DNA of 64,000 bases from Prauserella_A sp040645195 (GTDB lineage: Bacteria; Actinomycetota; Actinomycetes; Mycobacteriales; Pseudonocardiaceae): NCBI RefSeq assembly GCF_040645195.1, contig NZ_JBEYXW010000004.1, positions 294,559 through 358,558 of the forward strand, given 5' to 3'. The position numbers were made by a program, and so were the translations under genes. The first letter of the stretch is position 1, and each line of letters opens with the position of its first letter. The notes under the pieces were generated by a model. That model was given only the letters and a program-made list of their open reading frames with translations, searched no databases and was not told where the DNA came from. This document shows, piece after piece, positions 24,453 to 32,181 of the stretch.

Positions 24453-25813
24453 CGCGTCTCCCGGTAGGCCCTGCCGACCGTTTCGGCGTACTCCTGCGAC
24501 TGCCGCAATGCCTCATCGACCGTGATCTGGCCCGCGATGGCGGCGGAGAGCTGCTGACTCACCCGGGTGCCCAGGTCCTGGAACTCGGGAATGCCGACGA
24601 ACTGGATGCCCGGGTACGGCACCGGTTCGGTCATCGTCTGCTGCTGGTCGGCCTGCCGGATCCCGTCGAGCGTCGGCTGTGCGTAGGCCGCCGCCGCTTG
24701 GGCGTACTCGGGGATGTCGTAAGTGGACTGACGGCAGCCCGGCGGTACGCGGTTCCAGCCGAACTCCGCACCGACCGTCTGCACGAACTCCTTACCGGTC
24801 ATCCAGCTCATGAAGTCCCATGCCGCCTGTTTGTGCTCGGTGACCTTGGGCATCGCCAGCGACCACGTGTAGAGCCAGCCACTCGCGGGGGTCTCGGCCA
24901 CCGGCGCGGCAACGTAACCGGATTTGCCGACGACCTTGCTGCTGTCCGGGTCCTCATTGGTGCCTGCCATAACCGTCGCGTCGTACCACATCGCGGCCTG
25001 CCCCTGCCCGTAGCGAGTGCCGCATTCGGAGAACCCGGCGCTGGAGGCGCCCGTCTCGCCGTGCTCACGCACCAGGCGGACGTAGAACTCGGCCGCGGCA
25101 CGGAACTCCGGCGAGGTCAGCTGCGCGTTCCAGTCCCGATCGAACCACCGGCCGCCGAAGGTGTTCACGACGGTGGTGAACGGCGCGAGGCTCTCACCCC
25201 AGCCCGGCTTACCGCGCAGGCAGATCCCGGACACCCCGTTCGCCTTGTCATCCAATGTGGCCGCGAACTCGGCGATCTGTTGCCAGGTAGGACGTTCCGG
25301 CATGGTCAGGCCTGCCTGGTCGAAAAGATCCTTGCGGTAGGCCAGGAACGACGATTCGCCGTAGAACGGCACCGCATACATCGAGTCCTGATAGGACAAC
25401 GACTCACGGATGCTGGGGATGAAGTCGGCGCTGTCATAGCCGGGATCGGCATCGAGGTAGGGCTGCAGGTTCTCCAGCCAGCCGTTGGCCGCCCACTGCG
25501 GCGTCTCGTAGTTACTGATCATGACGACGTCGAACTCGCCACCCTGGGTGGCGGTCGAGGCCGTGATCTTGGCGCGGGCCTGGTTTTCCGGCAGCGACAC
25601 GAACTTGAGCTGGATACCGGGGTGTTCCTGCTCGAACCGGTCGGACAGCGCGATCGCGTCGTTCATCTGAGGGTTCGCCACGATCGCGATGACCAGGGTC
25701 TGCCCACCGGCCCCGAGCGCACCGGCGCCGGCGCAACCGGTGAGCGTCAGCAGTGCAGCGAGCAGGAGCAGGGGCAGCCGGCCATGCCGCCGGCTGCCGG
25801 AGGGTTTACGCAT
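24449..25813 (-). CDS. Sugar/polyol ABC transporter substrate-binding lipoprotein
   Basis: 454 aa, family 1 extracellular solute-binding protein. Arg-rich N-region, hydrophobic core and lipobox LTGC (Cys about 26) mark a lipoprotein. The body has the usual DRFEQEHPGIQLKFVSLPE and EFDVVMISNYETPQWAANGWLENLQPYLD patterns, and AVPFYGESSFLAYRKDLFDQAGL. Delivers its ligand to the two permeases encoded downstream. It overlaps the dehydrogenase gene upstream by 8 nt; because that enzyme is polyol-dehydrogenase-like, a sugar alcohol (sorbitol, arabinitol, xylitol class) is the likely ligand, by context only. Confidence 0.9.
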   Translation of the reverse strand: MRKPSGSRRHGRLPLLLLAALLTLTGCAGAGALGAGGQTLVIAIVANPQMNDAIALSDRFEQEHPGIQLKFVSLPENQARAKITASTATQGGEFDVVMISNYETPQWAANGWLENLQPYLDADPGYDSADFIPSIRESLSYQDSMYAVPFYGESSFLAYRKDLFDQAGLTMPERPTWQQIAEFAATLDDKANGVSGICLRGKPGWGESLAPFTTVVNTFGGRWFDRDWNAQLTSPEFRAAAEFYVRLVREHGETGASSAGFSECGTRYGQGQAAMWYDATVMAGTNEDPDSSKVVGKSGYVAAPVAETPASGWLYTWSLAMPKVTEHKQAAWDFMSWMTGKEFVQTVGAEFGWNRVPPGCRQSTYDIPEYAQAAAAYAQPTLDGIRQADQQQTMTEPVPYPGIQFVGIPEFQDLGTRVSQQLSAAIAGQITVDEALRQSQEYAETVGRAYRETR

Positions 25814-26813
25814 CGTCGGCGCCTCCCGGAATCACCTGGACCTTCAGCCCGGCACCGCTGCGCATGAGCGCGAGCGCGTCGGGATACCGTTCGAGCGGCA
25901 GCGTGTCGGTGAGCAGCGCGTCGGTGTCGACGGCCCCGGCGGCGACCAGAGCCAGCGCCGCGCCGAAGCTGTTCAGCACCGCCATCGAGCCCACGATGGT
26001 GATCTCGTCGTTGTAGATGCGAAACGGCGACAGCGCGACGCGCGCCTGCTCGGGCGCGACCCCGAAGACCAGCAGCCTGCCGCCCCTGCGCAGCGCGTCG
26101 AACGCGGCTTCGATGGCGGGTGCGGCACCGGTGCAGTCGGCCGCGGCGTCGAACGTCTCACCGTCCAGCTCGGCGGCGGAACCGGCGACGGCGACAGCGC
26201 CGAGCTGTTTGGCCCTGGTCAGGCGGGTGGTGTTGCGGTCGACGACGGTCACGGACGCGCCCGCACGCTGCAGCAACTGCTGCATGATGAGGCCCATCGT
26301 GCCCGCACCCATCACCAGGAACCGCTCCCCCGCCTCGACCCCGATGCGACGCACACCGTGCACCGCACACGACACGGGCTCCACGAGCGCGCCCTGTTGC
26401 CAGGTCAGCTCGTCGGGAAGCCGGTAACAGTTCGCCGCCGGCACGGCGACGTACTCGGCGAAGGCGCCGTCGACGGTGTCCCCGGTGGCGCCCCAGTTCG
26501 CGCAGAGGTTGCCATGGCCGGAGCGGCATGGGGTGCAGTATCCGCAGAACAGCGAGGGATCGACCGCCACCCGGTCGCCGACCCGCCAGCCGCCCGGCAC
26601 CTCGGCGCCGAGCTCGACGATCTCACCGGCGAACTCGTGACCTGGCACGATCGGGTACGGCGTCGGTGGGAAGTGCCCATCGGCGATGTGCAGGTCAGTG
26701 CCGCAGATGCCGCACGCCCCCACCTTGACCACGACCTGCCGGGCACCGGGGGTGGGGTCGGGTACGTCACCGACTCTGATGACCCCAGGGCGGTCGACGA
26801 TCGCGGCGCGCAT
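25806..26813 (-). CDS. Zinc-dependent alcohol (polyol) dehydrogenase
   Basis: 335 aa medium-chain dehydrogenase. Catalytic zinc ligands: Cys in GACGICGTD and the GHE motif PGHEFAGEIVELG; structural zinc cysteines in CGYCTPCRSGHGNLC; NAD Rossmann segment RFLVMGAGTMGLIMQQLLQRAG followed by VVDRN, whose Asp favours NAD over NADP. Closest in layout to sorbitol/xylitol/arabinitol dehydrogenases. First gene of the ABC operon, so it probably oxidises the imported polyol. Divergent from the SorC regulator; a perfect palindrome lies 24 nt upstream of its start. Confidence 0.9.
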   Translation of the reverse strand: MRAAIVDRPGVIRVGDVPDPTPGARQVVVKVGACGICGTDLHIADGHFPPTPYPIVPGHEFAGEIVELGAEVPGGWRVGDRVAVDPSLFCGYCTPCRSGHGNLCANWGATGDTVDGAFAEYVAVPAANCYRLPDELTWQQGALVEPVSCAVHGVRRIGVEAGERFLVMGAGTMGLIMQQLLQRAGASVTVVDRNTTRLTRAKQLGAVAVAGSAAELDGETFDAAADCTGAAPAIEAAFDALRRGGRLLVFGVAPEQARVALSPFRIYNDEITIVGSMAVLNSFGAALALVAAGAVDTDALLTDTLPLERYPDALALMRSGAGLKVQVIPGGADDA

Positions 26814-26836
26814 GCAACTCCACCTTCCACTGCATT

Positions 26837-26852
26837 GTGCTCACATGAGCAC
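26837..26852. promoter_or_regulatory. Palindromic operator upstream of the polyol operon
   Basis: GTGCTCA-CA-TGAGCAC, a perfect 16-bp inverted repeat centred at 26844.5, 24 nt before the dehydrogenase start on the minus strand. The same half-site TGCTCA/TGAGCA recurs at 26943-26956, and a half-conserved copy (TGCTCACG) lies at 26871. Best read as the SorC-regulator binding site for repression or induction of the transport operon. Confidence 0.75.
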
Positions 26853-26942
26853 TTATTGCCTTATCAGCTTTGCTCACGTGCCTGGCATTGAAGGACTTAC
26901 CTGGCTGTTACGTCAACCTTTCGCCCGCATTTCGCGCTAGAG

Positions 26943-26956
26943 TGCTCATATGAGCA
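26943..26956. promoter_or_regulatory. Palindromic operator overlapping the SorC start codon
   Basis: TGCTCA-TA-TGAGCA, a perfect 14-bp inverted repeat centred at 26949.5 that contains the ATG (26950) of the regulator gene. It is 105 bp, ten helical turns of 10.5 bp, from the centre of the upstream copy, a distance suited to DNA looping by a tetramer. Autoregulation is inferred. Confidence 0.72.
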
Positions 26957-27924
26957 GGCAGCGGCGTCCTTGGGGATTGGCTGACGCGGCACAGGCCGCG
27001 GCGATCGCCCATCGGTTCTACGTCCAGGGAGAGTCCAAACTGGAGATCGCGGACGCCCTCGGGCTGAGCCGCTTCAAGGTGGCCAGGATTCTCGATGCCG
27101 CACGGGAGACCGGCCTGGTCAGGGTGGAGTTCGAGCTGCCGGCGCCGATCGAACCCGGACTGTCCGAGGAGCTGCGTTCGGCCTACGACCTGAATCGGGT
27201 GCTCGTGCTCGAACGAGCGAAGAGCAGCGGGACACGTTCCGAACTCCGTAGGCGTATCGGGGCGATCGCGGCACAGCTGCTGGCGGAGACCGCGACCAGA
27301 GACGATGTCATCGGGCTGGCGTGGGCCAGGTCGGTGAACGTGATGACCGAACAGATCGACTCGCTGCCGCGTTGTCCGATCGTCCAACTGTGCGGCGTGC
27401 AGGCAGGCATGGACATGCGGGATCGCTCGGTGGAGACCGTCAGCAGGCTCGCCCAGGTGTCCGGCGGGGAGGCGTACCCGATCTTCGCGCCGCTGGTGCT
27501 ACCCGATCGGCGCACCACGGAGACGCTGCGCCGCCAGCCGGGGATCGCCGAGACGTTCGGCCAGTTCCGTCAGCTCACCAAGGCCGTGGTGAGCATCGGC
27601 GCATGGCAGCCCGGCGAGTCGACCGTCTACGACTCGCTGACGCCGGCGGAGCGCGACGCCATCAGTAAGCGCGGCGCGAAAGCCGAGGTCGCCGCGCGGT
27701 TGTTCGACGCCGACGGCAACGCGTTGTCCACCGGACTGGCTCATCACGTCCTCGCGATCAACCACGAGGAGCTGCGCGGGATACCGGAGGTGATCGCACT
27801 CGGCTACACCACGCCGAAGGCGGAGGCGATCGATGCCGTGCTGCGCTCCGGCATGGTTTCGACCCTCATCACCGATGCCTTGACGGCGGCGGCAACGCTG
27901 GAGCTTGCTGCTGCTCGGGAGTAG
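26950..27924 (+). CDS. SorC/DeoR-type sugar-binding transcriptional regulator
   Basis: 324 aa. N-terminal helix-turn-helix (HRFYVQGESKLEIADALGLSRFKVARILDAARETGLV, about 22-58), then the SorC/CggR-like effector domain (RSELRRRIGAIAAQLLAE, DDVIGLAWARSVNVM, ELRGIPEVIALGYTTPKAEAIDAVLRSGMVSTLITD). SorC regulators bind a phosphorylated or free sugar and act as tetramers. It is divergent from the polyol operon, with 136 bp and three related sites between them. The ATG sits inside an operator copy, and no Shine-Dalgarno sequence is visible, so the message may be leaderless or nearly so. Confidence 0.92.
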   Translation: MSRQRRPWGLADAAQAAAIAHRFYVQGESKLEIADALGLSRFKVARILDAARETGLVRVEFELPAPIEPGLSEELRSAYDLNRVLVLERAKSSGTRSELRRRIGAIAAQLLAETATRDDVIGLAWARSVNVMTEQIDSLPRCPIVQLCGVQAGMDMRDRSVETVSRLAQVSGGEAYPIFAPLVLPDRRTTETLRRQPGIAETFGQFRQLTKAVVSIGAWQPGESTVYDSLTPAERDAISKRGAKAEVAARLFDADGNALSTGLAHHVLAINHEELRGIPEVIALGYTTPKAEAIDAVLRSGMVSTLITDALTAAATLELAAARE

Positions 27925-27946
27925 GCGATTTTGTTGGTGTTGTTGG

Positions 27947-27980
27947 GTTTCAAGCACGCCTTCGGCGCGCCGTGTGAAAC
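27947..27980 (+). terminator. Hairpin downstream of the SorC gene
   Basis: GTTTCA ... TGAAAC outer arms with an inner CACG ... CGTG pairing, 22 nt after the regulator stop. Probably the terminator of the SorC gene. It overlaps the left arm of the following 10-bp inverted repeat. Confidence 0.5.
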
Positions 27981-28027
27981 TGTCGCTCCTCGGGTTGGCT
28001 TGGTCTCACTGTCTACTAGCGACAGTT
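27978..28027. repeat. 10-bp perfect inverted repeat upstream of the DUF222 pseudogene
   Basis: AACTGTCGCT (27978-27987) and AGCGACAGTT (28018-28027), separated by 30 nt. It may be a regulatory hairpin or the trace of an inserted element; nothing in the sequence decides. The AT-richer stretch 28060-28093 (TTTTGGTATGATTGAG) just after it could hold a promoter. Confidence 0.5.
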
Positions 28028-28093
28028 CCCCACGGTTCGGGTATCGTGGTCAGATTGCCTGTAGTGCGCTACACCTTTTGGTATGATTGAGTT

Positions 28094-29026
28094 ATGAGGG
28101 ATTCCTCGTTACACCAACAACTTCTGAGTCAGCTCGAGATCCCGGCTCGGCAGAAAGCGCGTATTGAGGCCTTGATGCATCGGAAAGCCGACGCGCTGGC
28201 CGAGGCTCGGGGGCGCGCCTCGGATGTGCCGGCTGAGGTGGCTTTGGTGCTGTCGATGACGTAGCGCAATACTGGGCAACCAAAATCGATCCCGAGGCAG
28301 CGGCCCGCCAGACCGAGGTACGCCGAACCGAGCGGAAAGTGCAGTTGCTGCACGGTGAGGACGGGATGTCCACCCTGCTCGCCGAGGTCGCCTCGGCGAG
28401 CTACGCTCGGGTGGATCGGGTGGCCCGCACCCTGCGCGGCACCAACGAATCCCGTACCCTCGACCAACTTCGGGCGGATGTCCTGGCCGAGCTGTTGCTC
28501 GGTTCGAACACTGCCGGTTCGGGGGTGAAGGCCGACGTGCACGTCTACGTCGATCTGAACACCCTCACCGGGCTGAACAACGACCCCGCGCAATTGGCCG
28601 GATATGGGCTCATAGCGGCGTCGGTGGCCCGGCAGATCGCGTACCAGCGGTCCTCGACCTGGCGGCGTATCGTCACCGACCCGCTTACCGGGGCTCCGAT
28701 CGACGTGGGACGGCGCAGGTACAAGCCGCCCGCCGTCACCGACGACTTCGTGCGGGTCCGGGATCGCGAATGCCGGTTCCCCTCGTGCCACCGCCCCGCG
28801 CCTTTCGGCGACAACGACCACCACACTCCCTGGCAGCACAACGGATCAACGGAACCGTCCAATTTGGTCAACTTACTGTCGTCGGCACCACCGATTGAAA
28901 GACCGGCCCGGGTGGACTTACCACCTGCACCCCGATACCGCCGCCGTCACCGTCACCACACCTTCCGGCGCCACCTACACCAGCCACGCCGAACCCCTCC
29001 ACGACCCGCCACCTTCTAGTCCGTGA
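28094..29026 (+). pseudogene. Broken DUF222/HNH endonuclease gene (13E12-repeat family)
   Basis: Three pieces of one family. Piece 1 (28094-28264) gives ARQKARIEALMHRKADALAEARGRAS and PAEVALVLSMT, then a stop at 28262. Piece 2, in another frame from about 28265, gives KIDPEAAARQTEVRRTERKV and continues to the HNH segment CRFPSCHRPAPFGDNDHHTPW and NLVNLL. Piece 3, shifted again at about 28880, gives CRRHHRLKDRPGWTYHLHPD and runs to a stop at 29024-29026. A block that normally joins VALVLSMT to DPEAAAR in this family is missing, so the gene has an internal deletion plus a frameshift inside the HNH site. Intact relatives are multi-copy proteins of mobile or intein-like behaviour. Not functional as it stands. 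Confidence 0.88.
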
Positions 29027-30059
29027 CCATGAGCAGCTTTCCTTTGCTGGTGCGGCTTTCCAGTGCCGCATGAGCGGCCGACGCGTCGGCGAGGGGATAG
29101 GTCTCGCCGACGGTCGGCTCGATGGCGCGCCGGACCGCGAGGTCGAGCAGACGGGCGAGGCTGTCCCGATACCAAGCCGGATCGGTCCTGATCTCGTGAG
29201 GCAGCGAACAGATCGCCGTGCGCCTACCAGGCCACAGGCCGAGTAACCGATTGCGGGCGGCACCGAGCACCGTGCCGGTTCGGATGCGCCCAGGCCGACC
29301 GACGAACGCGTAGCTGACCAGTACGCCGCCGACGGCGAGCAGGCGGTGGTTGGCGCGCATGCCGGTGCCGAGATGGTCGAACACGGCTTGCACCCCACCA
29401 GGTTTGTGCTCGCGGACGACGTGCTCGATGTCGTGCGTGCGGTAGTTGATCGGGGTGATGGGGTAGCGATCCAGCCGGGCAATGCTGCGCTCGGAGGCGG
29501 TGCCGTACATCTGCAAACGCGCCAACGTGCCGAGCTGGCACAACGCGTCGCCGACACCGCCCGTGGCGCCGTGGATGAGCACGGCGTCACCGGGCCGGAC
29601 GTGACCGTGACGTTCGAGCAGGCTGAGCGCTGTCAGGTAGTCCAGCGGGATCGCCGCGGCGGTACGGGTGTCGAGACCATCGGGCACCGGCACCAGCATG
29701 CCGATCGGCAGCACGCGGTACTCGGTGTAGGCGCCCATCTTGGGCAGGCAGGCGGCGACCCGCACGCCCGGGGCGAGCCAGGCCGGTTCGGGCTGCCCCG
29801 GGTCGGCGCAGTAGTCCACGATCTCGCCGACCAGCTCGTAGCCGGGGACGAACGGCCGCTTGCGCTGCAGGAGATAGTCGCCGCCACGCGCCATGCAGTC
29901 GGTGAAACCGACGCCCACCGCGAGGACCCTGACGCGCGCGTGCCCCGCAGGCGCCGGTGGCGTGGCCGTGCTGATGAGGCACAGCCGCTCAGGCCCACCG
30001 AAGTTCTCGACGGTGAGCTCGCGGTGCTGAATCGACTCGTCCGTCGAGTTGCGTGTCAT
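29016..30059 (-). CDS. Zinc-free medium-chain dehydrogenase/quinone oxidoreductase
   Basis: 347 aa from ATG 30059; ATG 30074 and 30083 in the same frame are alternatives, but they lie inside a region rich in TGTCATG/CATGACA sites that looks regulatory. GroES-like domain ENFGGPERL, VGVGFTDCMARGGDYL, PFVPGYELVGEIVD; NADPH Rossmann segment GDAVLIHGATGGVGDALCQLG. No zinc-ligand cysteine pattern, as in quinone oxidoreductases. Reduces quinones or enones with NADPH; the substrate is unknown. Divergent from a MarR regulator, the usual arrangement for a redox-stress or xenobiotic-induced enzyme. Its 3' end overlaps the DUF222 remnant by 11 nt. Confidence 0.85.
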   Translation of the reverse strand: MTRNSTDESIQHRELTVENFGGPERLCLISTATPPAPAGHARVRVLAVGVGFTDCMARGGDYLLQRKRPFVPGYELVGEIVDYCADPGQPEPAWLAPGVRVAACLPKMGAYTEYRVLPIGMLVPVPDGLDTRTAAAIPLDYLTALSLLERHGHVRPGDAVLIHGATGGVGDALCQLGTLARLQMYGTASERSIARLDRYPITPINYRTHDIEHVVREHKPGGVQAVFDHLGTGMRANHRLLAVGGVLVSYAFVGRPGRIRTGTVLGAARNRLLGLWPGRRTAICSLPHEIRTDPAWYRDSLARLLDLAVRRAIEPTVGETYPLADASAAHAALESRTSKGKLLMVTD

Positions 30060-30088
30060 GTCGTTTGATGTCATGACGTACATTATTC

Positions 30089-30100
30089 ATGACATGTCAT
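30089..30100. promoter_or_regulatory. Palindrome, probable MarR operator
   Basis: ATGACATGTCAT, a perfect 12-bp palindrome 21 bp before the MarR start. The same TGTCATG element recurs at 30054-30060 and as the GTCATGAC palindrome at 30070-30077, so the divergent region holds three related sites. Binding by the MarR protein at 30122 is inferred. Confidence 0.65.
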
Positions 30101-30121
30101 CGAATCATCTAGGCTGAGCCC

Positions 30122-30538
30122 GTGGATGAGGTGCTGGAATTCGTGCTGGCGGTCAAAGCGGCCCATCGGGAGATCAACCGCAGGTTCAGCGAGGCACTGC
30201 GCCCGTTGGGAGTCACGGTCGTGCAGGCCGAGGCCCTCCTCGTGCTGGCCGAGTCCGGACCACTCAGCCTCAAGGACCTCGGCGCCCATGTCGTCGCCGA
30301 GGCAGGCAACCCCAGCCGGCTGGTCGACCGCCTCACCGCCTCCGGCCTGGTCCGCCGCCACGCGGTGCCCGACGATCGGCGCCAGGTCCATGTCGGCCTG
30401 ACGCCCAAGGGCCGCCGCCTCGCACACGACATCCGCACGACGCGACAGCCCCTGCTGGACTGGGGCCGACGGGTGCTCGACGGCGAGGGCATCAGAACCG
30501 CCACTGACGTCCTGCATCGGCTACTCGACCAGGACTGA
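30122..30538 (+). CDS. MarR-family transcriptional regulator
   Basis: 138 aa. Winged helix-turn-helix: LAESGPLSLKDLGAHVVAEAGNPSRLVDRLTASGLVRRHAVPDDRRQVHVGLTPKGRRL (about 42-100) is a textbook MarR wing. Dimerisation helices flank it. Start GTG 30122. Represses itself and the divergent oxidoreductase by inference, through the ATGACATGTCAT-type sites between them. Confidence 0.92.
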   Translation: MDEVLEFVLAVKAAHREINRRFSEALRPLGVTVVQAEALLVLAESGPLSLKDLGAHVVAEAGNPSRLVDRLTASGLVRRHAVPDDRRQVHVGLTPKGRRLAHDIRTTRQPLLDWGRRVLDGEGIRTATDVLHRLLDQD

Positions 30539-30565
30539 CGCAACCGGCGGCTACAGTGTGAGGCG

Positions 30566-31498
30566 ATGAAGCGTCCCCTGTCCCCGCTGCCACAGCGGCA
30601 CGGTCTGGATGCCGCCCGGCTGCGGCTTCCGGTGGAGGGGACGTGGGCGACGGTCCGGGATCACCTCGTCGAGCGGCTGCACCGGCTCGAGCCGGCCTAC
30701 ATCGACGCCATGCTGCGTGAGGAGCGGATCGTCGGGCTCGACGGACCGATCACCGTGGAGACCCCGTACCTGCCGGGGACGTTCATCTGGTTCCACCGCG
30801 ACCTGCCGGATGAGGTGCCTGTCCCGTTCGAGATCGGCATCGTGCACCGCGACGAGGGTCTGGTGGTCGTGGACAAGCCGCATTTCCTGGCGACCATCCC
30901 GCGTGGCAAGCACGTGGTCGAGACCGCGCTGGTGCGCCTGCGGCGTGATCTCGGGCTGCCGGAACTCAGCCCGGCGCACCGGCTCGACCGCGTCACCGCC
31001 GGCCTGGTGATGTTCACGGCGAGCCGGCAGCTGCGCGGTGCTTACCAGACGTTGTTCCGGGATCGCCTCGTGCACAAGGAGTACCAGGCGATCGCGCCCC
31101 ACGATCCGGAACTGGCGCTACCGCGGACGGTACGCAGCCGCATCGTCAAGGAACGCGGCATCATGACCGCGCAGGAGGTGCCCGGCGAGGCGAACGCCGA
31201 GACGCGGGTCGAGCTGGTCGAGCACCGCGACGGGCTGGGCAGGTACCGGCTGCTGCCGTCCACCGGGCGGACGCACCAGCTCCGGCTGCACATGTCCACG
31301 CTCGGTGTCCCGATTCTGGGCGACCGGTTCTATCCCGTGCTGACCGAAACCGCGCTGGACGACTTCAGCCGGCCGCTCCAGCTGGTAGCCAAGGTGCTGG
31401 AGTTCACCGACCCGATCTCCGGGGAACGGCGCCGTTTCGAGAGCAAGGCAACCCTCCAAGCCTGGACGTCCTACGAAACCTGGGCTGCCGCCCCCTGA
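30566..31498 (+). CDS. RluA-family pseudouridine synthase
   Basis: 310 aa. Catalytic motif HRLDRVTAG with the nucleophilic Asp, IVHRDEGLVVVDKPHFLATIP, GRYRLLPSTGRTHQLRLHM and LGVPILGDRFYP. The N-terminal about 90 residues resemble the RluA extension but lack a clear S4 domain. Isomerises uridine in rRNA or tRNA; the site is unknown. Start ATG 30566, 27 nt after the MarR stop on the same strand. A 21-bp repeat array begins 8 nt after its stop. Confidence 0.92.
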   Translation: MKRPLSPLPQRHGLDAARLRLPVEGTWATVRDHLVERLHRLEPAYIDAMLREERIVGLDGPITVETPYLPGTFIWFHRDLPDEVPVPFEIGIVHRDEGLVVVDKPHFLATIPRGKHVVETALVRLRRDLGLPELSPAHRLDRVTAGLVMFTASRQLRGAYQTLFRDRLVHKEYQAIAPHDPELALPRTVRSRIVKERGIMTAQEVPGEANAETRVELVEHRDGLGRYRLLPSTGRTHQLRLHMSTLGVPILGDRFYPVLTETALDDFSRPLQLVAKVLEFTDPISGERRRFESKATLQAWTSYETWAAAP

Positions 31499-31505
31499 CC
31501 CCCGC

Positions 31506-31652
31506 GCGAGTCCCCCGCACCGGTCCGCGAGTCCCCCGCACCGGTCCGCGAGTCCCCCGCACCGGTCCGCGAGTCCCCCGCCCCGGTCCGCGAGTCCCCC
31601 GCCCCGGTCCGCGAGTCCCCCGCCCCGGTCGGCGAGTCCCCCGGTCTGGTGC
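31506..31652 (+). repeat. 21-bp direct-repeat array, left arm of mirrored pair 2 (7 units plus one decayed)
   Basis: GCGAG at 31506, 31527, 31548, 31569, 31590, 31611 and 31632, exactly 21 bp apart; a degenerate copy follows at 31653. Core GCGAGTCCCCCGC with tails such as ACCGGTCC, nearly identical between units. Same unit and same orientation relative to the preceding gene as the array after paaX at 3254. Confidence 0.88.
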
Positions 31653-31735
31653 ACGACTCCCCTTCCGCGCGGACGCATCGTGTGGCTGGCCGCCGAGACC
31701 TCCCAGTCAAGAAGTCGCCGAACCGGGAACGCGCA

Positions 31736-32140
31736 ACTCGCGTGCCCAAGCGCGCAACTCGCGTGCCCGAGCGCGCAACTCGCGTGCCCGAGCGCGGGAC
31801 TCGCCGGCCCGAGCGCGCAACTCGCGTGCCCAAGCGCGCAACTCGCGTGCCCGAGCGCGGGACTCGCGCACCTGAGCGCGCAACTCGCCAGCCCCAGCGG
31901 GCAACTCGCCAGCCCGAGCGAGGGACTCGCGCGCCCCAGCGGGCAACTCACGCGCCCGAGCGTGGGACTCGCCAGCCCGAGTGCAGGACTCGTGTGCCCG
32001 AGCGCGCAACTCGCGCGCCCGAGCGCGGGACTCGCGCGCCCGAGCGGGCAACTCGCCAGCCCGAGTGCAGGACTCGTGTGCCCGAGCGCGGGACTCGCGC
32101 GCCCCAGCGGGCAACTCACGCGCCTGAGCGGGGGACTCGC
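31736..32140 (-). repeat. 21-bp direct-repeat array, right arm of mirrored pair 2 (20 units)
   Basis: ACTCG or ACTCA at 31736, 31757 and so on to 32135, twenty positions in perfect 21-bp phase without a single indel. It is the reverse complement of the left arm. Units differ by substitutions, alternating GCGGGGGACTCGC-like and GCGCAACTCGC-like forms. Read on the minus strand it follows parC (stop at 32182). The interval 31499-32181 holds only these arrays and an 80-bp spacer. Seven-codon open frames across it are a by-product of the 21-bp period. Confidence 0.88.
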
Positions 32141-32181
32141 GCGCCCCGGCCCACCCCCGCGCCCGGGCGGGCGGGGTGTCG

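Noticed and set aside
31499..32181. CRISPR array
   Set aside because: Units are contiguous 21-mers with no unique spacers of constant length, the two arms are mirrored, and there are no cas genes in the window.
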